From: Pseudogracilibacillus auburnensis
GTDB taxonomy: Bacteria > Bacillota > Bacilli > Bacillales > Amphibacillaceae
Direction of reading: 5' to 3'
DNA: 64,000 nucleotides
Assembly (NCBI RefSeq): GCF_003201975.1
Contig: NZ_QJJQ01000001.1
Coordinates: 62,001-126,000 of the forward strand
Under the pieces are notes generated by a model, which was not told where the DNA came from, did no database searches, and saw only the letters and a program-made list of their open reading frames with translations. Below are positions 48,997 to 58,630 of the stretch, piece by piece. A program made the translations under genes and the position numbers. The number at the start of each line of letters is the position of its first letter. The first letter of the stretch is position 1.

Positions 48997-50334
48997 ATGT
49001 TTAAATCAAAGTTATTTTACATTGTAATGATGATTGTACTAATTGTTATTTCTGGTTGTTCTAAAACAGATGAATCAAAAGATGTTAGTGTGAAGTCTAG
49101 TGACAATGACAGTGAAAAACAAGAAGAAATTGAACTGACATTTTATTATCCAGTCCAAGTTGGAGGCCCAATTAATAAAATTATTGAAGAAATAGCAAGT
49201 GATTTTACCGAAGAAAATCCACATATTAAAATAAATCCTGTTTATACAGGGGACTATGACAATACGATGATCAAGACACAAACAGATATTCAAGGGAATA
49301 ATCCACCAGATTTGGCTGTTTTACTGGCGATTGATTTATATACATTGATGGACATGAATGCAATTATACCAATGGATGATCTTATGGAAAATGATAATGA
49401 TGCTGATGAATATGTAAGTGACTTTATTCCTGCCTTTTTAGAAAACTCAAAAGCAGACGATAAAATTTGGAGTATTCCATTTCAAAGAAGTACACCAGTA
49501 TTATATTACAATAAAGAAGCATTTAAAGAAGTTGGTTTAGACCCCGAAAATCCCCCAGAAACATGGAACGATTTAATCGATTACTCAGAGAAATTAACGG
49601 TTAGAAATAAGGATCAAGTAGAGCGTTGGGGAGTGCAAATTCCTTCATCGACTAACCCGTGGATTTTTAAAGGATTTGTTCTGCAAAGCGGAGGAATTCT
49701 TGATGAAAATGGGAAAGATGTCTACTTTCATGAGGAGTCAGTCGAAGAAGCTTTACAATTGCATTTAGATTTGGCACATAAACATGAAACAATGGCAAAA
49801 GGTGTCATTGACTGGGCAACAACTCCAACTGATTTTATCGAAGGAAAAGCGGCGATGATTTATCATACGACAGGAAACCTAACGAATATAAAAGACAATG
49901 CTGACTTTGATTTCGGGGTTGCTTATTTACCAGCCAATAAAAATTACGGTGCTCCTACAGGTGGCGGGAATTTCTATATTTTTGAAGGTATTTCAGAAGA
50001 GAAAAAAGAAGCGGCTTGGGAATTTATTAAATTTGCCACATCAGCTGAACGTGCAGCACAGTGGAGTATTGACACAGGGTATATTGCTACAAGAGAATCA
50101 GCTTATGAAACGGAAGTGATGAAAGAATACTTAGAGTCATTTCCACAAGCAGAGGTGGCAAAAAATCAACTTGAATATGCTGGCTCAGAAATGTCGACCC
50201 ATAATAATGGGGAAGTTACAGAAATTTTAAAAAGTGCTTTCCAAAGTGTATTAACTGGTGAACAACAACCAAAAGAAGCAATGGAAAAAGCGCAGCAAGA
50301 AGCTGACAAAGTATTGGAACCATTTAGAAAATAA
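48997..50334 (+). CDS. ugpB: UgpB-like substrate-binding lipoprotein
   Basis: A 445-residue family 1 binding protein with lipobox ISGC (Cys21). It aligns by eye with E. coli UgpB: PVLYYNKEAFKEVGLDPENP followed by PETWNDL, GGGNFYIFEG, TGYIATRESAYE and the ending GEQQPKEAMEKAQQEADKVL. UgpB binds glycerol-3-phosphate and glycerophosphodiesters. ATG 48997 follows GAGGAG. The two permease genes follow. The divergent genes encode a phosphodiesterase and a phosphatase, and a Pho-box-like array lies between, which supports a phosphate-ester ligand. A sugar ligand is the alternative. Confidence 0.85.
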   Translation: MFKSKLFYIVMMIVLIVISGCSKTDESKDVSVKSSDNDSEKQEEIELTFYYPVQVGGPINKIIEEIASDFTEENPHIKINPVYTGDYDNTMIKTQTDIQGNNPPDLAVLLAIDLYTLMDMNAIIPMDDLMENDNDADEYVSDFIPAFLENSKADDKIWSIPFQRSTPVLYYNKEAFKEVGLDPENPPETWNDLIDYSEKLTVRNKDQVERWGVQIPSSTNPWIFKGFVLQSGGILDENGKDVYFHEESVEEALQLHLDLAHKHETMAKGVIDWATTPTDFIEGKAAMIYHTTGNLTNIKDNADFDFGVAYLPANKNYGAPTGGGNFYIFEGISEEKKEAAWEFIKFATSAERAAQWSIDTGYIATRESAYETEVMKEYLESFPQAEVAKNQLEYAGSEMSTHNNGEVTEILKSAFQSVLTGEQQPKEAMEKAQQEADKVLEPFRK

Positions 50335-50354
50335 GACTTGAAAGGACGAGAACT

Positions 50355-51248
50355 ATGAGGAGATTTTATCAGAAACAATCATTTAGAATAAACTTCCATG
50401 CATTTTTGTTATTACTCCCATCTCTCGTCTTCCTCTTGTTATTTACTTTTTATCCTATTGGACAAACAATTTTTCACAGTCTATTTAAATCTGATTTAAG
50501 CACACCAGAACCATTGTTTGTCGGTTTGGAAAACTTTAAACGATTGAGTGAGGACGACACTTTTTGGAAGGTTTTAATGAATAATATTTGGTTTGCAATT
50601 GGGACAATCCCAACAACGATCATCATCGGATTGTTGATGGCCGTAGTCGTTAATAAACATATCGTTGGAAGGTCATGGATTAGAACATTTCTGTTTTATC
50701 CTGCTGTTATTCCAGCAATTGCCATTGCAAACATCTGGTTATATATTTATACTCCAAATTTTGGTTTACTAAATTATGTGCTCAATATGGTCGGAATTGG
50801 AAGTGTCGATTTATTAGCTCATTCAAATACGGTTATGTTTGCAATGATTGTGATGGTCATTTGGAAAGAAGCAGGCTTTTTTATGATTTTCTTTCTGGCA
50901 GGCTTACAAAATATATCAGAGGAATTATATGATGCCGCAAAAATCGACGGCTCGTCCAGGTCGACTACTTTTACTAGAATCACCATTCCTTTATTAATGC
51001 CAACGACATTATTTGTTTCGATATTGGCTTTAACAAATGCGTTTAAACTTGTGGATCATCTAGTCGTTATGACACAGGGTGGACCTAATAATGCTAGTAA
51101 TTTATTACTTTACTATATTTATGAAACTGTATTTAAATATTGGGATATGGGCTATGGAGCAACATTAACAACGATACTCTTATTAATAATGATGATTATT
51201 GCTTCTGTACAGTTTTTATTTATGGAAAAGAGAATTCATTATAATTGA
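50355..51248 (+). CDS. ugpA: UgpA-like ABC importer permease
   Basis: A 297-residue permease with six hydrophobic segments and the EAA loop EELYDAAKIDGSSRSTTFTR, continuing ITIPLLMPT. It has the MalF/UgpA-type PSLVFLLLFTFYPIGQTIFHSL start and MTQGGPNNASNLLLYYIYET late in the sequence. The gene begins 20 bases after the binding-protein gene and ends 12 bases before its partner. Confidence 0.87.
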   Translation: MRRFYQKQSFRINFHAFLLLLPSLVFLLLFTFYPIGQTIFHSLFKSDLSTPEPLFVGLENFKRLSEDDTFWKVLMNNIWFAIGTIPTTIIIGLLMAVVVNKHIVGRSWIRTFLFYPAVIPAIAIANIWLYIYTPNFGLLNYVLNMVGIGSVDLLAHSNTVMFAMIVMVIWKEAGFFMIFFLAGLQNISEELYDAAKIDGSSRSTTFTRITIPLLMPTTLFVSILALTNAFKLVDHLVVMTQGGPNNASNLLLYYIYETVFKYWDMGYGATLTTILLLIMMIIASVQFLFMEKRIHYN

Positions 51249-51260
51249 GGTTGATTATTC

Positions 51261-52061
51261 ATGCGTTATCTTGAAACTTTTGTAGCATATTTTTTAGCAA
51301 TAGTTTGGGTGATCCCACTTGTATGGATCGTATTGAATACATTCCAGCCGAACAACATATCTTCATTTTCATTAATAGGTGGGAATTGGACACTCGAAAA
51401 TATAAAAACGGTTTGGGAAGGTGCTCCTTTTGCCCAATACTATTTGAACACTTTTATCATTGTAACTGGTATTTTATTCGTTCAGTTTATTACGATTACA
51501 CTTGCGGCTTATGCGTTCGCCCGTTTGAATTTTTTTGGAAAGAATATCATTTTTCTTATCTTCTTAATTCAAATTATGATTCCAGCAGATGTGTTAATTT
51601 CGCCAAACTATTTAATTTTAAGGGATCTATCTTTGTTAGATACGAAACTAGGTATTATGATACCACATTTTGCTTCAGCGATTGGGATTTTTATTTTGAG
51701 ACAAACATTTAAAAGTATTCCATATGAACTAGAGGAGTCAGCTAAAATGGATGGGTGTAGTTTACTACGCATTATTTGGCATGTATATGTTCCACTTGCT
51801 AAACCTACTTTTCTTGCATTTTCACTCATTTCGGTGAGCTACCATTGGAATAACTTTTTATGGCCATTAATCATCACTAGTTCAGTAGAAAATAGACCTT
51901 TAACCGTTGGACTGGCTATTTTTGCGATGTCTGCTGATACTGGGGCCCAATGGGCAACCGTTTCTGCTGCAACTTTTATGGTGATATTTCCACTTGTTCT
52001 CGCTTTCTTTATTTTCCAAAAGCAGTTTATTAGTAGTTTCATGCATTCAGGTATTCGATAA
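51261..52061 (+). CDS. ugpE: UgpE-like ABC importer permease
   Basis: A 266-residue permease with six hydrophobic segments and the EAA loop EESAKMDGCSLLRIIWHVYVP. The C-terminus, LAFFIFQKQFISSFMHSGIR, is typical of the MalG/UgpE type. It is the last gene of the unit. No UgpC-type ATPase gene accompanies it, so an ATPase encoded elsewhere must be used. Confidence 0.87.
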   Translation: MRYLETFVAYFLAIVWVIPLVWIVLNTFQPNNISSFSLIGGNWTLENIKTVWEGAPFAQYYLNTFIIVTGILFVQFITITLAAYAFARLNFFGKNIIFLIFLIQIMIPADVLISPNYLILRDLSLLDTKLGIMIPHFASAIGIFILRQTFKSIPYELEESAKMDGCSLLRIIWHVYVPLAKPTFLAFSLISVSYHWNNFLWPLIITSSVENRPLTVGLAIFAMSADTGAQWATVSAATFMVIFPLVLAFFIFQKQFISSFMHSGIR

Positions 52062-52087
52062 TATTATTATAATTGGCAAGCTGGTTG

Positions 52088-52122
52088 AAGATGTAACTCC
52101 TAGAAGGAGGGGCATCTTTTTC
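52088..52122 (+). terminator. Terminator of the Ugp-like operon
   Basis: AAGATG and CTCCT pair with AGGAG and CATCTT around a short loop with a small internal mismatch, followed by a T-run. Confidence 0.85.
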
Positions 52123-52525
52123 ATATTTGACAACTTACTAATCTGACACCAGCATCATTCGTGTTTGTTCAGAGTAATTTGCAATTTGTTTGGCACAGTG
52201 GTTTGCACGACCATATTAAAGCGGAATCTAATTTCAAGGAATGTTTCCTGTCATATTTCTATAAAATATAATAACAGTATTTTTTTAAAAAATATGAAAT
52301 AACATTCCCCTTGGTTTATCTCATGTTAAAAAAGTCCATTGCAAGCGTTCAAATCTAGCAAGTACGTCCGATAAATGCCCCTTATCGCCTTATAATTTAG
52401 TGTGATTATACAGATTAGAGTCGCATACCCCCGTAAACAACCATATTCTCATTCGATATAGAAGAAAAAAGAGTATGGTAATATATCCGAAATAATAAAA
52501 CGTAATTAATACACAATAATGATAT
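52123..52525. other. Intergenic, no gene recognised
   Basis: A/T-rich DNA with no coding frame I trust. TTGCAAGCGTTCAAA near 52339 is a one-mismatch cre-like match. A small CGATAA/TTATCG hairpin lies at 52369-52387. Neither is tied to a gene. Confidence 0.4.
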
Positions 52526-52611
52526 TTGATTTCACTTATATCCATATATATGCTAATATGGTAACTAACTTAAGAAAATGAGTATTTATTCCAATTTTGA
52601 AAGCGATAACA
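52526..52611 (+). promoter_or_regulatory. Promoter and downstream cre of the amino-sugar locus
   Basis: TTGATT (52526-52531), a 17 bp spacer and TATGCT (52549-52554) form a moderate promoter. About 36 bases after the expected start point, TTGAAAGCGATAACA (52597-52611) matches the cre consensus WTGNAANCGNWNNCW at every fixed position, suggesting CcpA roadblock repression. Confidence 0.65.
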
Positions 52612-52699
52612 ATAGTTAGGAAATGGGAAGAAGAAAGAAGTGTAATAAAAAACTGAAAAGACGAAATAGTCTTTATATTAATGTTGAAAGAGGGATAGA

Positions 52700-54295
52700 A
52701 TGATAGATCCGATCTTGCAGAAGAAAGTTGGTCGTTTATTCGTTGTTGGGTTTGAAGGGAAACAGATGACTCCGCAATTAAGAAATCTTATCCATCATTA
52801 CCATATTGGTGGAATTATCTTATTTAGTCGCAATATTGGTACACCTGAAGAAGTTTTGGTTTTAACGACAACTCTTCAAAAAGAAGCAAAAAATGCAGGT
52901 TATACATACCCACTTTTAATTTGTATCGATCAGGAAAATGGAGTAGTTCGTAGATTAGGAGAAGGTGCCACCATTTTTCCTGGAGCTATGGCACAAGGGG
53001 CTACCCATAATCCAGATAATGCTTATACTATCGGTGTTGCAACTGGTAAAGAGTTGAAAGCATTAGGGATCAATTGGAATTTAGCTCCTGTTTTAGATGT
53101 GAATAATAATTCGGATAATCCAGTGATTGGTGTTCGTTCATTTGGTGAGTCACCAGAGCAAGTTGCACTATTTGGGAAGGCATCGATGCAAGGCATGCAG
53201 CGAGCAGGTGTGGCGACGACATTAAAACATTTTCCGGGACACGGGGATACACATGTCGATTCTCATTTGGATTTACCAGTCATCAATCATGATATAGATA
53301 GATTAGAAAAGAGTGAGTTCATTCCTTTTCAACAATGTATTGATGCAGGTGCAGATATAATAATGGCGGCACATATTTATTTTCCAGCTTTAGAAAAAGA
53401 AAAAGGGATACCCGCTACACTGTCCAAAAATGTTCTTACTCATTTATTAAGAGAGAAGCTTGGCTTTACTGGAGTGATTACGACTGATTGTATGGAAATG
53501 AATGCTATTTCTGAAACGATAGGTACAGAGAAAGGGGCTGTAGCAGCCTTAAAGGCAGGGGCCGATTTGGTAATGGTTTCCCATACATATGAACGGCAAA
53601 TTGGAGCAATAAAAGAGGTGGTCTCTGCTATGGAACGAGGTGAATTGGATGAAAGGAACATCAACACTTCAATGGACAGAGTACATCGGTTGAATAAAAA
53701 ATATGTGTCATGGGAAGAAAGTTTACAAACAGATTCCACTAATATCGTTCAGATAGTTGGATCTCTAAAACATGAACAACTTGCATTTGATGTGTATAAA
53801 AACAGTGTGACAATTGTTAAAAATGAACAAGTCCTTCCTTTACAACTAAACGAAAACAATAAAATTTTAGTATTAGAACCATTATCGAAAACAAGAGTGC
53901 TCGTAGAAGATAAAAATAATGAACGCTATCTATTAGGAAATGCGATAAAAGAATTTCATTCACAAACAGATATTGAATTAATAGAGTTACCTCTCATTGA
54001 CAAACAAATAGAAGATATTTTGAAGTATGCTACAAATTATGATTCTATCATTTTTGGTACTCTCACTATTTCTTCTGATCCACTTTATCAGCAATTAATT
54101 CATCAACTGTATGATAAAGATACAACGCTTATCGGAATTGGAATGAGAAATCCTTATGATATCTCTTGTATTAAAGGAGTCGATGCTTTCATCAATACTT
54201 ATGAGCCAAATAAAACGGCATTAAAAGTTGCGGCTAGTGCTATTTTTGGAGAGGTGGATGTTAAAGGGGAGCTTCCAGTTCGTATAGATGGATGA
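52700..54295 (+). CDS. nagZ: Beta-N-acetylglucosaminidase NagZ (GH3 family)
   Basis: A 531-residue GH3 enzyme that releases terminal GlcNAc from GlcNAc-MurNAc compounds. The NagZ signature KHFPGHGDTHVDSHLDLP contains the Asp-His acid/base pair, and the nucleophile Asp is in GVITTDCMEM. FEGKQMTPQLRNLIHHYHIG and GVVRRLGEGATIFPGAMA are also typical. A C-terminal alpha/beta domain (about 370-530) is present, as in B. subtilis NagZ. No signal peptide or lipobox is seen, so unlike the secreted B. subtilis enzyme this one should be cytoplasmic. First gene of the cell-wall amino-sugar locus. Confidence 0.9.
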   Translation: MIDPILQKKVGRLFVVGFEGKQMTPQLRNLIHHYHIGGIILFSRNIGTPEEVLVLTTTLQKEAKNAGYTYPLLICIDQENGVVRRLGEGATIFPGAMAQGATHNPDNAYTIGVATGKELKALGINWNLAPVLDVNNNSDNPVIGVRSFGESPEQVALFGKASMQGMQRAGVATTLKHFPGHGDTHVDSHLDLPVINHDIDRLEKSEFIPFQQCIDAGADIIMAAHIYFPALEKEKGIPATLSKNVLTHLLREKLGFTGVITTDCMEMNAISETIGTEKGAVAALKAGADLVMVSHTYERQIGAIKEVVSAMERGELDERNINTSMDRVHRLNKKYVSWEESLQTDSTNIVQIVGSLKHEQLAFDVYKNSVTIVKNEQVLPLQLNENNKILVLEPLSKTRVLVEDKNNERYLLGNAIKEFHSQTDIELIELPLIDKQIEDILKYATNYDSIIFGTLTISSDPLYQQLIHQLYDKDTTLIGIGMRNPYDISCIKGVDAFINTYEPNKTALKVAASAIFGEVDVKGELPVRIDG

Positions 54296-54412
54296 CTCAT
54301 ATTTTAGGGGGTGGTCTATAAACGATTAATTAAGTTCATCATATTTTTTAGAGGGGAATCGTTGATTACTAGTAACCTGTTTTTAAAAAAACTAACTATG
54401 GGAGGGTTTTCT

Positions 54413-56032
54413 GTGAGATATAAAAGCACCTTTTATCTTTTGTTTACGGTATTAATATTATTTTTAACAGCATGTGGTGGAAAAGAGGATGCCGAAGTTG
54501 GTGGTAGTAAAGAAGCACTGGAAAATTTAAATGAAACGGGTATGCCGATTGTTGAAGAGCCGATTGAGCTTGAAATTTTTTCAGGAAAAGCAGCAACAAC
54601 TGCTGATGACTGGAATGATGTATTACTTTTAAACGAATATAAAGAAATGACAAACGTCAATATTACGTGGAATCAAGTTCCGGCCGATGGTTTAGAAGAA
54701 AAACGTAACCTAGCTTTAGCTAGTGATGATTTGCCAGATGCTTTTTATTCTGCTCAACTACCAGTATCGGACGTTCAAAAATATGGTGCTCAAGGGACTT
54801 TTATTCCACTAAATGATCTGATTGATCAATATGCTCCGAATATTAAGAAAGTATTGGATGAAAATCCTGAGATAAAAAAGGCGATCACATTCCCGGACGG
54901 AAATATTTATTCCATTCCAACAGTTTATTCTCCTGATTTTCCATCTCTATTAATTGGAGCAAAAGGTTGGGTGAATGGAGAGTGGCTTAAAGAACTAGGA
55001 ATGGATAATCCAGAAACGACGGAAGAGTTTTATGAATACTTAAAAGCTGTAAAAGAAACGGATTTAAATGGAAATGGAGAAAATGATGAAATCCCGTTAA
55101 GTAGTGTCGCTGAGATGTCACGAATTATCCATTGGATTTCGGGTGCTTTTGGTGTCCAAAACAAAGGAAGTTTGCATACATTAGTCGATGGGGATCCAGG
55201 AACTGGGGATATTCGTTTTTATCCAATTGATGATCAGTATAAAGAAATGCTTAAATACTTAAATAAACTATATGAAGAAGAATTAATTGAACAAAATATT
55301 TACTCACTAGAAGTAGATCAGCATTTAGCAAATGCAGCTGATAATAAATATGGTGCGGTACAGTTTTATAACCCAATTGAGTTATATGGAGAAGAAGTTG
55401 GAAGTCAGTTTATTCCTGGTAATGCATTAGAAGGTCCAGATGGAACGAAAATGTATTCTGGCATTACATCTCCAGTGCGTTCATTAGGAAACTTTGTCAT
55501 TACAAATGTGAATGAAAATCCGGAAGCTACATTAAGATGGATCGACTATTTCTGGAGTGATGAAGGGTCGAAAATGTTCTTCATGGGTGTTGAAGGTGTC
55601 ACGTATGAAGAAACAACAGATGGTCCTAAGTTAAAAGAGGAAATTACGAATCATCCAGATGGACTAACATTAACGCAAGCTTTAGCAGAATATATTATTA
55701 ACCCAGGTGGAAACCATCCTGTAGTTGTAACAGATGATTACTTTACTGGATCTGAAAATGCACCGACTGATAAGGAAGCTGTAGAAATATTAGATCCTTA
55801 TTTAGTCGATGAAATTTGGCCTGAATTTACGTATACAGCGGAAGAAAACGATCAAATTACCATTTTAGAAACCGATTTAGATAAATATGTTTCTGAAATG
55901 CAAGCCGCATTTATTACAGGTGAAGAGGACTTTTCTGAATGGGATAAATACGTTGAAACGATCGAAAAAATGGGTCTGGATGAATATATGGAAATTCAGC
56001 AAAATGCGTATGATCGTTATCAAGAAAATTAA
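54413..56032 (+). CDS. ABC importer substrate-binding lipoprotein (LplA/YtcQ type)
   Basis: A 539-residue binding lipoprotein of the large LplA/YtcQ type, with lipobox LTAC (Cys21) after a hydrophobic run. Landmarks are EPIELEIFSGKAATTADDWN near the mature start, NVTITWNQVP-type pattern (MTNVNITWNQVPADG), KGWVNGEWLKELGMDNPETT and LNGNGENDEIPLS. The last is a Ca-binding-like DLNGNGENDEIP loop found in this family. GTG 54413 has GGGAGGG six bases upstream; in-frame codons further up lack one. The ligand is presumably a peptidoglycan-derived sugar or muropeptide, given its neighbours. Confidence 0.88.
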   Translation: MRYKSTFYLLFTVLILFLTACGGKEDAEVGGSKEALENLNETGMPIVEEPIELEIFSGKAATTADDWNDVLLLNEYKEMTNVNITWNQVPADGLEEKRNLALASDDLPDAFYSAQLPVSDVQKYGAQGTFIPLNDLIDQYAPNIKKVLDENPEIKKAITFPDGNIYSIPTVYSPDFPSLLIGAKGWVNGEWLKELGMDNPETTEEFYEYLKAVKETDLNGNGENDEIPLSSVAEMSRIIHWISGAFGVQNKGSLHTLVDGDPGTGDIRFYPIDDQYKEMLKYLNKLYEEELIEQNIYSLEVDQHLANAADNKYGAVQFYNPIELYGEEVGSQFIPGNALEGPDGTKMYSGITSPVRSLGNFVITNVNENPEATLRWIDYFWSDEGSKMFFMGVEGVTYEETTDGPKLKEEITNHPDGLTLTQALAEYIINPGGNHPVVVTDDYFTGSENAPTDKEAVEILDPYLVDEIWPEFTYTAEENDQITILETDLDKYVSEMQAAFITGEEDFSEWDKYVETIEKMGLDEYMEIQQNAYDRYQEN

Positions 56033-56048
56033 TCTTTTAGGAAGTGCA

Positions 56049-56086
56049 TTTATTAATGGTCGGATATCTTTCCGACCATTAATAAA
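56049..56086 (+). promoter_or_regulatory. Intercistronic stem-loop between binding protein and permease
   Basis: A perfect 15 bp stem (arm TTTATTAATGGTCGG) with an 8-base loop and no T-run, ending six bases before the ribosome site of the permease gene. Such stems typically protect the upstream message and reduce downstream expression, giving more binding protein than permease. Confidence 0.7.
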
Positions 56087-56100
56087 TAGGAGGTTGTTAA

Positions 56101-57048
56101 ATGAAACTAGTAAATGAGGAAGTGACTATTCCAAAACAGGGAAGATTTCAAGGGGTTAAAAAGAATTTCTTGAGGAATTGGCAACTATATGTTTTCCTGC
56201 TTCCAGCGATCTTATATTTTGTTATTTTACATTATATTCCAATGTATGGGGTACAAATTGCGTTTAAAAACTTCTTTGCAAATCAAGGAATTTGGGGAAG
56301 TCCTTGGATTGGGTTTGGGCATTTTGAACGATTTTTTAATTCGTACTATTTTTGGAGATTGCTTAAAAATACGTTTATTTTAAGTGGGTATCAACTATTA
56401 CTCTTTCCATTACCGATTATTTTAGCTCTTTCGTTAAATGAACTAAAAAATGGTGCCTTTAAAAAATGGACACAAACATTGACTTATGCACCACATTTTA
56501 TATCGGTCGTTGTTGTAGTTGGAATGATTGTTATTTTTTTAGATCCGACAACAGGATTAGTAAATCGATTAATTGTTGCTTTTGGTGGTGAACCGATTGC
56601 CTTTTTAACGAGTCCATCATGGTTTAGGCATGTTTTTACATGGTCTGGTGTTTGGCAAACATTAGGTTGGGGATCGATTATTTATTTAGCAGCACTTTCT
56701 GGAGTAAATCCAGAATTGCATGAAGCGGCTGAAGTGGATGGAGCGACAAGGTTACAAAGAATTATCCATATCAATATTCCTAGTATTTTACCGACGATTG
56801 TCGTGTTATTCATCTTAAATATTGGTAGTTTTATGACAGTTGGGTTTGAAAAAGTGTTACTAATGCAAAATGATTTGAATGCTTCGACATCGGATGTTAT
56901 TCAAACATTTGTTTATCAAACAGGGTTACTTGAAGGGCAATATAGTTTTGCGGCAGCTATCGGATTGTTTGATTCAGCTATTAATATCACCTTGTTAGTT
57001 GTATTTAACTATGTTGCTAGAAAAACGAGTGACAATAGTCTGTGGTAA
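56101..57048 (+). CDS. ABC importer permease (LplB/YtcP type)
   Basis: A 315-residue permease with six hydrophobic segments. It carries the LplB-type start LYVFLLPAILYFVILHYIPM followed by YGVQIAFKNF, the EAA loop HEAAEVDGATRLQRIIHINIP, and the ending FNYVARKTSDNSLW, common to this subfamily. It partners the permease that follows 16 bases later. Confidence 0.9.
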   Translation: MKLVNEEVTIPKQGRFQGVKKNFLRNWQLYVFLLPAILYFVILHYIPMYGVQIAFKNFFANQGIWGSPWIGFGHFERFFNSYYFWRLLKNTFILSGYQLLLFPLPIILALSLNELKNGAFKKWTQTLTYAPHFISVVVVVGMIVIFLDPTTGLVNRLIVAFGGEPIAFLTSPSWFRHVFTWSGVWQTLGWGSIIYLAALSGVNPELHEAAEVDGATRLQRIIHINIPSILPTIVVLFILNIGSFMTVGFEKVLLMQNDLNASTSDVIQTFVYQTGLLEGQYSFAAAIGLFDSAINITLLVVFNYVARKTSDNSLW

Positions 57049-57064
57049 GGAGGGAGAAAACTAG

Positions 57065-57958
57065 ATGCGAAGTAGATTTAACCTATCAGATAGGGCGTTC
57101 GGTATCGTAAATACGATCTTTCTAATCGTTGTGATGATTTTAATTGTTTATCCATTAGTTTTTGTACTAAGTGCTTCCATTAGTGATCCACATGCAGTTA
57201 GTTCGGGAAAAATGTGGCTATGGCCTGTCGATATAACGTTTAAAGGGTATGAACGAGTTTTCGCCAATGATGCGATTTGGCGCGGCTATACAAATACGAT
57301 CATTTATACAGTTGTTGGTACGGCGATTCACTTATTTGTGTTACTTCCTTGTGCATACGCATTATCAAGGAAAGAATTAATGGCGAAAAAAGCTATTTTA
57401 TGGTTTATCTTGTTTACGATGCTATTTAATGGTGGCTTAATTCCAACTTATTTAATTATCAAATCATTAGGAATGCTTGATACGATGTGGGCAATTGTCA
57501 TTCCTAATGTCGTTGGGGCATGGTCTATTTTAGTTGCCCGGGCATTTTTTCAACAGAGTATTCCGGATCAACTTGTTGAAGCATCTAAAATTGATGGAGC
57601 TTCCGATTTTTATATTTTTATCCGAGTTGTTTTACCACTATCACTGCCAATTATCGCAGTAATGGCCTTATTCCATGCGGTTAATTTATGGAATCAGTAC
57701 TTTAATGCACTCATCTATTTGTCAGATCGAGATAAATATCCGCTCCAGTTAATCTTGCGGGAAATTCTTGTCGTCAACCAAATGCAACTAAATGATCCTG
57801 GTGGTGGGGGAGCAGAGTCATTAGTCGATCAAGTGAAGACGGCAGGCTTAATTAAATATGCTGTCATTATCGTTTCATCACTCCCATTATTACTCGTATA
57901 TCCTTTTATTCAGAGATTCTTCGTTCAAGGGGTTCTCATAGGTTCGATCAAAGAATAA
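57065..57958 (+). CDS. ABC importer permease (LplC/YtcP type)
   Basis: A 297-residue permease with six hydrophobic segments. It has the EAA loop VEASKIDGASDFYIFIRVVLP, SISDPHAVSSGKMWLWPVDI near the start and the typical C-terminal YPFIQRFFVQGVLIGSIKE. It follows AAGGAGGG. No ATPase gene lies in this locus. Confidence 0.9.
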   Translation: MRSRFNLSDRAFGIVNTIFLIVVMILIVYPLVFVLSASISDPHAVSSGKMWLWPVDITFKGYERVFANDAIWRGYTNTIIYTVVGTAIHLFVLLPCAYALSRKELMAKKAILWFILFTMLFNGGLIPTYLIIKSLGMLDTMWAIVIPNVVGAWSILVARAFFQQSIPDQLVEASKIDGASDFYIFIRVVLPLSLPIIAVMALFHAVNLWNQYFNALIYLSDRDKYPLQLILREILVVNQMQLNDPGGGGAESLVDQVKTAGLIKYAVIIVSSLPLLLVYPFIQRFFVQGVLIGSIKE

Positions 57959-57985
57959 TGATCTATTTTAAAAGGAGGGAAAGAA

Positions 57986-58606
57986 ATGAATGGGTTTGTT
58001 GCAGGATATTATCGTTTTGCCGTTTGGGTGACTCGTTTTGCTTATTTAAATATATTATGGGTGCTGTTTTCCCTTTTCGGTTTGGTGTTTTTCGGTTTGC
58101 TACCTGCCACCTCAGCCATGTTTGCAGTTGTGAGAAAATGGATTAACGGGGAAACGGATATTCCCATTTTTCAAACGTTTTGGAAATCGTATCGGAAAGA
58201 ATTTATAAAGATAAATTTACTTGGCTATTTGATTATATTAATCGGCTATTTATTAACGATTGAGTTTCAAATTCTAAGGACCCAGGAACATATTGCTTAT
58301 TTCTTTGCAAGTTTCGGTGTGATTGGGCTTTTTTTCATTTATTTTATCGTACTTTTATACTTCTTTCCTATCTTTGTACATTTTAATTTAAAACCGTTTC
58401 AATATGTCAAATGGTCATTAGTCATTGGAGTTTCCCATCCAATTTTAACGATATTTTTATTAGGTGTCGTGTTGGCATTATTATATTTTACATTTATGAC
58501 GATTCCAGCTTTATTATTTTTCTTTGGAGGTAGTATTACTGCTTATATTTTAATGTGGGGTGCCTCACAAACTTTTTCAAAATACGAAGAACAACAAGCA
58601 AGTTAG
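57986..58606 (+). CDS. DUF624 / YesL-family membrane protein
   Basis: A 206-residue membrane protein with about five hydrophobic segments. It matches the DUF624 (YesL) family: FVAGYYRFAVWVTRFAYLNI and LWVLFSLFGL at the start, then LLPATSAMFAVVRKWINGE. Members are regularly encoded beside LplABC/YesOPQ-type sugar importers, but their role is unproven. It begins 28 bases after the second permease gene, behind AAAGGAGGG. Confidence 0.85.
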   Translation: MNGFVAGYYRFAVWVTRFAYLNILWVLFSLFGLVFFGLLPATSAMFAVVRKWINGETDIPIFQTFWKSYRKEFIKINLLGYLIILIGYLLTIEFQILRTQEHIAYFFASFGVIGLFFIYFIVLLYFFPIFVHFNLKPFQYVKWSLVIGVSHPILTIFLLGVVLALLYFTFMTIPALLFFFGGSITAYILMWGASQTFSKYEEQQAS

Positions 58607-58630
58607 CACTGTCCAGCGAGGAGGAAAATA

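Noticed and set aside
52339-52353. cre site TTGCAAGCGTTCAAA
   Set aside because: One mismatch at a conserved position and no promoter tied to it. The exact match at 52597 is preferred.
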